Shown here piece by piece: positions 9,951-19,464 of a stretch of DNA of 26,087 nucleotides; the first letter of the stretch is position 1, and every line of letters begins with the position of its first letter. Origin of the DNA: Pigoraptor chileana (lineage: Eukaryota; Opisthokonta; Filasterea); assembly GCA_943704495.1 (NCBI GenBank), contig CALSCR010001413.1:1-26087 (forward strand). Direction: 5' to 3'. Under the pieces are notes generated by a model that saw only the letters and a program-made list of their open reading frames with translations, did not search any database and was not told the DNA's origin. Made by a program: the position numbers and the translations under genes.

Positions 9951-12900
9951 ATGGGACAATTTGCGACATGGACGTCCTCCGCTGCGTGGCCGCCCGCTGG
10001 CTACAGAACTGCCAGCAAGCGCACGATTCGATCAGATCTCATCGTAGTGTCAATTGTGCTCGCGCTTGTTATTCCATCGCTCGCCCAGCAGCGATACTAT
10101 TCTGCAACACCCATCTTTACGCTCCAGAGCGGTCAGTCCGGGGATGGATACGGTAGGTGTGCCGGCGGAGTCTAGCGCCCTCATAATAGTATCACGCGGC
10201 ACGCTGTATCCCGTCACTGCATTCGTCACAAGTTGGGAGGCATTAACGCACCAAAAAACACAACACAGCAAAACAATTGGCAGTTCTCTTCTGGTTACAA
10301 CAATTGAACAGTTTCTTTGCTCCATGCTGAACAATGACATTACTTGCATCACTGGCAGGTCACGCGATTGCGGCAGGCGATTTTGACGGCGACGGTAGTC
10401 CTGATGTGGTTGCTGGCGCACCGTATTACACACCGTATCAAGACATTGCGACGTCTGGCATGTACAGAGACCGCACGCAAGAGGGGGCCGTGTACTTCCA
10501 CTATGCCCCGCAGCAGTTTGGAGGCAGTCGCGACCTGGCCTCCATGTTCACCGGATTGAGTCGGCCCGCCGGGTTCAATGTATCGTGCGCAATCAATGTC
10601 GGCGACAAGTACTTGCACATTCTGGGAGGCAGTGTTGCCATCCGCGTGGATCTAACAACGAACACTTCGACTACCGACACGATTGCGAATCGGTTCGGCA
10701 TCTCAACCATAGCTTTTCAGTCTGACCTCGACGCGTGCTCGCACATGCGTCTAAACACCAACGCCGCCCCACTTGTGTACTCAACGGCGGAGATTTACTT
10801 TTTTAAGGGAACGGACTTTCTTATTGTGTCGACGACGACCATGAGGGAGGTGACCGGCTCTCGCGCACTCATCTCAACTCGGTTCACGCAGATGCCGTTC
10901 ACGTCGAACCTGCAGTCGGTGCTTTACATCCCTCCGTCGCAGGTTGTGTTCTTCAAGGACGGTAACTACTCTGTGTGGGATATTGAAAACCGCAAACTCG
11001 CAAACTTCCCCAACACAAACACGAAGCCAGTCAATACGTCGCTGTACAATGGACCCTACGGCACGGCGTTTAAAGGCACTGTGACGATTCTCGACTAGAG
11101 CGCACCGAACCACGCCCTGCGCACTCTCTACTTTCAGGGACGAAACGTCGCCCGTCTGCCAACGATGGTGCTGTCCAACGGAACGTGGGTGTTCGTTTCA
11201 GTGCTTTTGGTTTGTTTGAGGCGGTGCGTGTACTGGTACAGTGCGTTGAATCACTGCCTGCCCTCAATGTATTACAAGTCGGGGGCTGCTGTGTACCTGC
11301 TCCCAAAAACTTACAGTTCGTTTTGTGTCACGCAAACACACCCTCAGTTACATAAGCACCCTGCACACTCAGTCCCACGCCACAAATCACATCCCCCCGT
11401 CCCTCTCCTCCCCAAACACACGGAAAAACTTGATTAACAAGCAAAAAATATGTGCATTTGTCCACATACGCATTTGCATACCTTTTGAAACAAATAGGTA
11501 TCCCGCAGCCTCGGGTGTCACGCAATTCAAAACGGCAACCCGCTGGCGATCGTGGTTTGGTAGTGCAATTTCATCTGGGAAAACTGCCCCAAACACGATT
11601 GACTCTGTGGTTATCGGTGCATTCGGGACTGATCTCAACAACGCGAACTCACCACTATCAACAGGGTGCGTGTACGTGGTTTGCGTATGTGTGTGTTTCT
11701 TTTGGAGGGCATCTGCAGTATTGCTGGCCCTTTCCTTTCTTTGCCGATGGTCCCTCGCGCGATTTTCCTGCATAATTCTGTACCGCTGACTAAATGTATT
11801 CTTGGCCTCCACGCACCTACACAAACACATACACATACACCGACTCATCAACTCCGTAACTTGAACACGCAAATTTGTGCGCCCAACTTGGCACCAAACC
11901 AAACATTATGGACATCCTTTTTCGGAATGCAGTGCGTCTAATTATGACAATGGGCGCGTGTACCTGTATGCGGGGCGCACGGGCGGTGTCGCTCCTCCAC
12001 AATCAGCGGCAGTGTCGCAGTTCGGATATCTGTATACGCCCTGCCAGTTTGGCTACTCTGTCGGAATTGGTCTTGCGAATGGGGAGGGCTACACGCGTGT
12101 TGTTGCAGGTGCCATCAGTGCCAACATTTTGACTGGTACGGTCTTCTCGTATCCGCTCAATGGTGTTCTTAATGACTCACCCAACATCGCCAGGGGTTCT
12201 ACTCCCCCGACCCTGGATTTTCCGATTCGGTACGCTTCCAAGTGGGTGACAAAACTTGTTGCTTGAAGTTGTGTATGTCTGTTGGTAGCTGTATTGGTTA
12301 ATGGAATACGTTCGAACTGTGTTAGTGTCTGTTGCGCACATTTTTGCGTAATCTCGAATTAAGATAAAGAAGAGTGCAACTAACTCCACAGGAAAACACA
12401 TCACATGTGGCACCTCCGCACACTCGCTCATGCACGTTTGCTATTTCAACCTCCTACTGTACGCTTGCTCTCACTGAGTTGTCCTCTCCTGAACGTTTGC
12501 CTTTTAGATTTGGTTCTGCTATAGAAGTGACGGGCGACTTTGACAACGACGGTGTCAACGGTGGGTCTATATTCTCTTTAAGGGTTTATTAAACGTGTCG
12601 CTGCTCTTCGCTGAGCAAATGGCAACTTTGAAGGATAATATGTGGCATCCCTTTTCTCCTTTGATTCTCGTGATCTCACTTCTCCTATTCTTAAAGTAAT
12701 ATTATATGACTAAAATATATTCTGTATCGCATGCTTAGTGCACACAGGGTCTGTCATGTCCCTTTCTGACACTCTGATATTGCCTTTCTCATTCTACATA
12801 GCCATAGAGTCCAGGCTCAGCGACCAAGACACTAACTTTGAATCCCACAATGCATTTACCATCACAACTGATTGACAGACCTCGTTGTGGGGAGCATCAA

Positions 12901-15900
12901 GGGCGACTACGACCAGGATGTTTTATACGGCGGCGATGTATCCATCTTCAGTGGTGCATACGACGAATTGGGCTACGACGTGATTCTCAGTCGCTTCTGG
13001 CAAAGGAGTGGAACAGTTATTGGTGGTCGATTCGGTCACTCGCTTCTGTCAGTTGACATCAATGACGACGGGTATGTTGTTTGTGTGCTACCCTATTTTC
13101 ATTCATATTTTCCTTGCTTGTTTGCAAACGCGACCTGCGTGTCTCACACAGTCTTTATCTCTTTTCGTGTTCATTTTACACCATTTTTCGCTCCGCCCAA
13201 TGCATTCTGTGTTCATGGTATAGGTTCGACGATTTGTTTGTGGGAGCGCCAAGTGCATCTCCCGGCGGTCGTGTATACCTTTTCCTGGGTAGTCAAAGGG
13301 GCTTGTCGACTGTTGAGTCATGGACGTTTGATGGACCCGCGACAGATGAGGAGTTTGGCTACTCAATGGCAGCCATTGGTGATGTGAACAAAGACAGATA
13401 CCTCGGTGAGAGTGCATATTATGTGTGGCTATCTCTCTGTGCGTCTGCGTGTACGTGTGCTTGTGCCTTTGAGAGATTGAGCGCATCTGTGTGTGTGTGT
13501 GTGTGTTCATGTGTATCTGATTTGTGATTTTGAGTGCATGTGTCAAGTGCCCTTGTATACTGTATGGTGTGCCCTCAAACCCACCTCTAATCACCCCTCA
13601 CAGACATTGCGATTGGCGCACCGTTCTATGACGGACGCAATGGGCGTGTGTTTGTTTTCCTTGGCGGTCGCAATGGGCCTCAGGCTACCCCCGACGAGAT
13701 ACTCCTTGGATCGCGTCTCTCTCCGTCAAAGGGCCAGCTCTTTGGCTACTCTCTTGCATCGGCAGATTTTGACAAGGACACATATCCTGGTACGTTCACT
13801 GGATGGAAGTATGAGTGAATATGTATGATTTTACCTTCATAGATCGCGTCTGTGTAGGTGTGTGCCGGTGAATGTTCTTTTTGTGTGTAAGGGCTTGCTT
13901 TCACTCGTATATTTGCCAACCGTAACCCTCTTTCGGTTCATTCCAGCACATCAATACTCATCTTAACAACTTTTTTGTATTGAATCGATCAATTCGCCTT
14001 GTTCGCATATGTCCAGACATCCTCGTTGGCGTTCCACGCACGTCTGACAACGGTGGAGGTGCTGTTGTGTGTGTGCGATCGCAAACCCAGGCCGACATTT
14101 CCCTCCGAATTGTGCTCAATAGTGCAACCATCTTAACGAATAGAAGTTTCTCGTATGAACTGATTGTCGAAAATGCTGGGCCATCGACAGTCGACAACCT
14201 CACAATCACCGCAAACGTGCCAGTACTGAACCCTCAGGTGCGTCTTTTGTGGACCCTTCTGAACGTTCATTGCCTGATTTGGTATCGCATGTCCGGGGTC
14301 GCAGCTGAATGGAGGCAAACGCTCGCAATGCTCCACTTTGTTATACTTGCAGGTACCCACTCCAGTAGTGACGCGCAACGGAAAACCGCAGAACTATACC
14401 ATTCTCGCTTCGCTCCTTTGGTCTTTCGTCGTCTCGCTTTCCAAGAATGCCAAGGAAACGTTCCTGGTAAACTACAGCGGCTTTAACACGTCCAACGAGT
14501 ACCCGTCCACCGTGACACTCTCTGCAGCATCCACCATTCCGGATGGAATTGTAGACCCTTTTCCTGAATCCAACGTGGCGGAGGCTACTGTGAGCATTTT
14601 TTCTGTCGCCGATCTCTTTATTACGGGCACTGTGACAATCAAAGGGCCAAGTGACACCGTGAAGATCCGCCAGGGCGATCCGCTGACAATGAACAACATT
14701 ACCGTTGGCAACAGAGGCCCCAGCGCTGCATTTGGCCTCACTGTCACACTCACTTTTCCCGCCGGAATGTACCTCGATACCATCTCTCCGTCGGGCTCGT
14801 GCAACGGACGCGGGCCTGTTGTGTGCGCAGTTGGCCGCCTTCAAGCCGGATCCAATTTTACAATTAGGTGTGGTGTGGTCCCTCACTCATACTTATGTCG
14901 CTGGGTTGCTGTTGGCTCTGCTAGTATGACTTGTTTACACTGCTTTTTCTTAGTCCGACGATGGCTCTCATTTCTACTTGTTCAGGTCGTTGGTGTGGCT
15001 CCTTCTTAATGTTATCGCGCTCTAATGTAAGTACTGCGGCTCATTTTATTCCTGCGCGAATTGTATCTGAACAGCAATCTCAAGTTCGCTACGCCCGGAT
15101 TGACAACAAGCGTAGCCATCACTGTGCGTGCAGTGTCGTCCAGTGTGGGAGAAGCCACGGTGCGTTACCTATGTCCTTGTATGTTTGTGTGGTGTGCGAA
15201 ATGTGTGTGGGAACTTGTTTGTTTGTGTATGTATGCGTATGTTTGTATGTATGTGTGTGTATGTCTGATTTACTTGCTGGGTGTGATGTGAACACACGCC
15301 ATGATTGTTTTATCCTCACACGCCACAACACACACATCATGCAATCACGACCCCCAAACCACATACACGTGTGAATGGTAAGCTCTCCATGCCCTAATAT
15401 AACTTACAACCCATCGCAGGCGACATCCAATCTGATCGACGTCGCGGCCACTGGCACTCGGCTTCAGGTGAACAGCTTGAAGGTCGAGTCATCGAATGGC
15501 GATTCGCTCTACATCGGCGCTTCCGTGCGCGTAATTGCACAGGTGGGCTAGGGTTCGTGAGCATGAACTGTCGATCTTACACATTGGATGTCAGTCAGTC
15601 ATTGTTTATATCTTGGGAGATTGAGAACGCAGTCAAGATCAGCCACAGCAACTTACCCTGCTTGCACATGTGTGTGCACTGCTCATTTTGCGAAACCAAC
15701 AACATCAAGCACACCAACTAATAGATTAATGATAATGACGCCGATAACAGGTCACCAACCTCGGGCCCCGTGACGGTGTTAACACACAGGTTTTCCTTGA
15801 AGTTCCATCCACGTTCGAGAAGATTCAGGCGGATCTGCAGCCATCAACAATTCCCAGTACGTATAACGAAACATCGCGCTTCGCGGGATCGGTATACAAC

Positions 15901-18625
15901 GTGACATACACGGCAACCACGCTGCCTTTCCAGGCACAAATCGTCGCCACAACAGTGTTCCGCGTGCTTTCAAATGCACCGGCGGGTAATTTCACAGTCC
16001 GCTGCGTTGCTGACGCACTTTCCCGTAATGGTACCACCGACGACTATATTAAGACGGCAAGCATAACGCTTCAGAGCAAGTCAGACCTGACATTCACTCT
16101 GAGCGACCTTCCCCGCGTGAAGCCTGTTGTCGGTGACATTTTCAACGCAACAGCAATCGCAGTCAACATTGGTCCTTCGGACATGCTCGCCGCTGCAAAT
16201 AATACGGTGACGCTTGTTATCGGCGACGTCGGATCGCTTCTGCGTGTGGGTGCGTTTTTCAACCTCTCTTCCGGCTGCAACGCTTCTTCAATCAACGATA
16301 ACGGAACCGTCCATATAACGTGCACTGCACAGGGACTTGTCGTGGGGGACAGTGCTACGTTTTACGCCCCCTTCAAAGTACCTAGGAATGATTCGGTCAC
16401 TGTCAAGTCACTTGATTCTAGTGGAACAGTGAGGAAAAATTACACGATTGCCGTGGAGCGGCGTGTCAATCTCCAGCTGTTTATACAGGCGCAGTCGAAC
16501 GAGGTCCGCACCCAGCAGCCCACACAGTACAGCTTCATTGTGCGCAACGGGGGGCGTAACAGTCCGACGGGGATTGTGGTCACACACACGCTCTCACAAA
16601 GCATGCGTGTGCAGTCGGCGACATTCAACAACGGCGCTACGGATGTGCCATGCAACATCACCAACCCTCTTCGTCTCGTGTGCAACATTCCGAGCTCTCT
16701 GCTGAGCAACTCATCGTCTCGAGTACGCGGCCGCGTGCGCTTAACGGGCATCAGTGCGGGCTTGGCGACCATTGCAGTGGCGGGTGAGTGAAGTCAGTGA
16801 TTGCTTTCGTCGTCACTCTTTGCTACCACGTGCCTGTTTCTCTTCGATTGCTTTGTGGCTTTCGAAGTGCGTGCCCGTGTGGTTGTGTATGTATGAGGCC
16901 ATAATGAGAACGGCTGCATATGCTACTAATGCGCATCCCTCCTCTCAACCATATCTGTATCTGTCCTACAGTCGAATCGAACGAAGTGGACATGGATACG
17001 TCCGATAATACGGGCAATATCAATCTGTTTGTGAAGGAAACGAGCGATCTTGTGCTTGACTCAAAGTTCGACCCGCTGTTCCCGTACCAGGGAGGCAAGC
17101 TGCTCCTCACTCACCGCATATTCACGCTCGGTCCATCGAATGCCTCCAACGTTGTCCTCACAATCACTGTACCGAACTACGCTGTCGCACTTGACCCCGC
17201 TGACGTCAAGAATAACTGCTCTGTAAGTGGCTCCAGTATCAGTCCTACGATTTGAATTTCATATGCACAAGTCATGCATTCATCCTGCCATTATGTTATT
17301 TTGTCTAACGCTGCCATCCACACCCTTTTTCTATTTCCCGCCCGGTCATATCGCAATCAAATATTTGGTCTGCCCTTGGTAAGCAGTCCACTGTTTCGGA
17401 CGAAAGCAGCACACTTGTTTGTGCGTTCGCATCCATACGTGTCGATGAGTCGATCGCGCCCCGATTTTCATTTACCATCAATGCAAATTTTACGGGATCA
17501 TTCCCCTACATCTCACGCATAACTCAGTCGGTGAGTGGTTACGACGACCGCATATGTGGATGTGTGCCAGTGTATTTGTGTTATGTTAGTAAAGGCCGCA
17601 CTCTCAATGGGAAGCCGAGTGGATGGGCGACATTCTCAATGTGAATCCTTGTGTAGTCCATTGTTGCAAATTTGTATTGCAAACTGTTCGCTTCGATCAT
17701 TAATGTTCGACTGCTCCTAATTATAGCAAAATGCTTGCGCACATTTTTTGGCACTATAATCGAACTGATTCGCTGAATGTGTTCGGATATCTGCGACGAC
17801 TCCATACAGCCGCTGGATGAAGGCAGTACAGAGTTGTCGGTCAGCAACAACATTCGATCCCTGGACATTGAAGTATTCGAGCCATATGCGGACCTTGCAG
17901 TTCAAGCTGGTCAGGCCCCAACCATCACCAATGTCGCGGGCTCGCTTGTGTACATCAACCTCACCATCACCAACAAGGGACCACTCGCTGTGCCCTCGGT
18001 GCTCCTGAGTCCTTCGTATCCGCTGTCGTTCACCCCACAAAGCGTCATTATCTCTGTCTCGGATGACAATACGTTTGTGCCCATTGCAAACTGCTCGGGA
18101 CGCACGACCGCCTGCCCTCTACCCGGGATGAATTTGACGACGGTGATCACGTTCATTGTCTCTGGTATCTACACGCCACCCGCCCAGACCATCACAAAGC
18201 TCGAGTTTGTGTTTGTCGTGGGAAGCCCTGTCCGTGACATCGCCCTCTCAAATAGTCGCATCAACGTTGTTGCGCCTGTCGTCGCGCCGCTTGCATCTGT
18301 TGCAGTCGAATCGTCGAGTGGCGGTGTAGCCGGGTGGATCATTGCGGTGGCTGTTGTAGGCGCTGTTGCTTCCATTGGAGGTGCGTGTGTGCCCATCGTT
18401 GCCTTGTTTGGTTGGTCTTGCCCTTTATCATTTGACTGAAGTGAGGGTCACATTGCTCAACGCCATCACCAACACCATGCTACTCCACTTTCACCGTCTG
18501 CAGCCGTTGTGTTTGCCCTGCATCACTTCAAGTTTTTCAGCCGGAAGCTGCCTCCTCTTATGGAGTACGATGGCGCAAATCCCGTCGGCAGCACATCCGT
18601 AGAGCCCCCGCCGCTTGAGGACTGA
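9951..18625 (+). CDS. Integrin alpha subunit 1 (17 exons, about 1,730 aa)
   Basis: Alpha chain that would pair with a beta subunit at the cell surface. Exons: 9951-10152, 10359-about 11223, about 11498-11665, 11933-12229, 12508-12560, 12879-13071, 13224-13405, 13604-13789, 14017-14237, 14353-14867, 15075-15159, 15420-15542, 15751-16783, 16972-17222, 17387-17530, 17810-18380, 18504-18625. Order: signal peptide (LIVVSIVLALVIPSLA), FG-GAP blade 1 (DFDGDGSPD), hemopexin-like insert, blades 2-7 (DFDNDGVND, DINDDGFDD, DVNKDRYLD, DFDKDTYPD), a long leg of beta-sandwich modules bearing NxGPS-type motifs, TM (GWIIAVAVVGAVASIG) and a tail HHFKFFSRKLPP, a variant of GFFKR. The boundary between exons 2 and 3 is uncertain. 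Exon 2 contains an in-frame TAG at 11096 unless 11081-11137 is spliced out. It has no alpha-I domain. It is much longer than animal alphas (1,000-1,200 aa). The start at 9951 sits before the signal; 9846 is possible. Confidence 0.93.
10562..11188 (+). other. Hemopexin-like insert within the alpha-1 propeller
   Basis: Between blade 1 (ending GAVYFHYAPQ) and blade 2 (WFGSAISS) lie about 210 residues that are not FG-GAP. They fall into about four weak repeats of roughly 45-60 residues with the hemopexin pattern: DKYLHILGGSVAIRVDL, then DLDAC...AEIYFFKGTDFL (YFFKG at about 10796-10810), then SVLYIPPSQVVFFKDGNYS (about 10943), then ALRTLYFQGRNVARLP (11115-11162). Hemopexin repeats typically read DAA...YFFKGxxYW. 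The call rests on motif resemblance only; a divergent extra blade is the alternative. The fourth repeat spans the in-frame TAG. Confidence 0.5.
13489..13506 (+). repeat. (TG)n microsatellite in alpha-1 intron 7
   Basis: An 18-nt GT run within a wider GU-rich intron (13406-13603). The GU-rich side lies on the sense strand, as in most introns of this window. Confidence 0.8.
15160..15419 (+). other. Alpha-1 intron 11 with complementary TG-rich and CA-rich halves
   Basis: The first half (about 15160-15280) is dominated by TG words (gtttgtgtatgtatgcg and similar), the second (about 15291-15370) by CA words (cacaacacacacatcatg, ccacatacacgtgtg). The halves are roughly reverse complementary and could fold the intron into a long imperfect hairpin that brings the splice sites together. 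Confidence 0.55.
16784..16971 (+). other. Alpha-1 intron 13, highly similar to alpha-2 intron 13
   Basis: This intron is 188 nt, exactly the length of its counterpart in alpha-2 (21178-21365). An ungapped alignment by eye gives 15 mismatches, about 92% identity. Most other intron pairs differ in length and align only near their splice sites. The flanking exon 14 pair differs by very few residues. Confidence 0.85.
18504..18625 (+). other. Alpha-1 terminal exon: membrane-proximal tail with FFSR motif
   Basis: The last exon completes the TM segment (AVVFALHHF) and encodes a tail of about 30 residues, HHFKFFSRKLPPLMEYD onward to PPPLED and TGA. The FFxR core with conserved Arg corresponds to animal GFFKR; the first Gly is replaced by Lys. 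The alpha-2 tail is identical by eye (exon 19586-19465). Confidence 0.88.
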
Positions 18626-19464
18626 GGTCACCATTCGGGACCAGTGAGAGTCAGTGCAGCGACGGTTATGGTATTCACGCTTACTTTGCCATTGTCAGTC
18701 CCTCATATTATTACTATATTTGGGCGTATAAATTCCTTTCGTTGAAGTTTATTGGTCTTCGTCAAGGCATCTTTACTGCCACCGTTTAATGATCGCTTCC
18801 TCAGCACGCGGCGACTCCCTCCTGAAGATAATTTGACTGAAAGTTGTTGCTTTATAACTTGAGACGTCCATCTTAGTTTTTTAGTTCACTCGCCACAGCA
18901 GCATATTACTCTGTCTAGTAGTGTTTCTTGGTCCGCAACTTCGTATGGCATTGTGTTCGGTGCCATGATTTTCTGCAAATATTTCTCTCCAAATTGAAAA
19001 CTTACCTATCCATTACTGAAGTACAAAGGATAGTTACACCACTCTGCATCAACAGTGCAATTATAGCGATAATATTTACAGTAGTCCTCTGACATGACAG
19101 GTCTGACCAGTCATGCTCAGTCAAGAGGGAAAGAACCATATATGGACGAACACAGTACCGCACATGTACATGCGTCAAATTTTGCTACTAAGCTAACCTC
19201 GATAAACTCCACGAGCGTGGAATCTAAGAAATGGCCGTTACACTGAATTAGGTGGAGCCGAGCATTGGACGCGCTCGCGAGTTGGAATTGAAAGGACAAA
19301 AAAAAACACACACAACCGCGTGAGCTTTAATAGTCCCAGGGAGAAGAGAAGACGGAAAGAAAACAACGAAGAGGTGGCGATGATGGTTGTAGTAATACAC
19401 AACCAGTTACAGATACAGTTCTGCCGCGGGCACCAGCTGCATCAATGACTAGCGTCGTCACAGC
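18626..19464. other. Convergent intergenic region between alpha-1 and alpha-2
   Basis: 839 bp between the two stop codons; it must hold both 3' UTRs. Similarity between the genes ends at or just after the stops, and I see no inverted repeat at the centre that would mark a fresh palindromic duplication. I found no convincing gene; the small minus-strand frame at 19117-19311 has no recognisable feature. Confidence 0.6.
19298..19331 (-). terminator. Putative polyadenylation region of alpha-2
   Basis: On the minus strand, about 135 nt after the alpha-2 stop, ATTAAA (19331-19326) is followed about 10 nt later by GTTGTGTGTG and a T9 run (19316-19298). This is the usual order of a variant poly(A) signal and a GU/U-rich downstream element. 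No equivalent AATAAA was found for alpha-1 or beta. Confidence 0.4.

Larger units (their letters stand above)
10120..14080 (+). other. Seven-bladed FG-GAP beta-propeller of alpha-1
   Basis: Blade 1 is split over exons 1 and 2 (GDGYGHAIAAGDFDGDG). Blades 2 and 3 are WFGSAISS...VVIGAFG and QFGYSVGIG...VVAGAIS. Blade 4 is RFGSAIEVTGDFDNDG, blade 5 RFGHSLLSVDINDDG, blade 6 EFGYSMAAIGDVNKD and blade 7 LFGYSLASADFDKD. Introns repeatedly cut just after or inside the DxDxDG calcium loop, roughly one exon per blade. The seven-blade count equals that of animal integrins. Blade 6 of this copy has Arg where alpha-2 keeps the loop Gly. Confidence 0.85.
14080..18290 (+). other. Alpha-1 leg: tandem beta-sandwich modules with NxGPS-type motifs
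   Basis: About 1,100 residues downstream of the propeller hold six or seven Ig-like modules that share a hydrophobic start (DLxI/NLQL), a motif such as ENAGPS, NRGPS, NLGPR, NIGPS, NGGRN, TLGPS or NKGPL, and a paired-Cys end. The best example reads DLFITGTVTI, TVGNRGPSAAFGLTV, FPAGM, then VVCAVGRLQAGSNFTI. This resembles both the integrin calf domain (NNGPSS) and the DUF11-type repeat of microbial surface proteins. Animal alphas have only a thigh and two calf domains. Confidence 0.6.

Noticed and set aside
11081-11137. Genome-wide reassignment of UAG to an amino acid
   Set aside because: Only one in-frame TAG is seen in roughly 4,300 codons of the four genes; a reassigned codon would normally be much more frequent. 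Read-through at one site remains possible.
19117-19311. A 64-codon minus-strand frame in the convergent intergenic region
   Set aside because: It has no domain or paralogous match, and it lies in the expected 3' flanks of the two alpha genes.
18626-19464. Palindromic junction of a very recent inverted duplication
   Set aside because: The sequences after the two stop codons do not match by eye and no inverted repeat was seen at the centre; most introns have diverged, so the duplication is not fresh.
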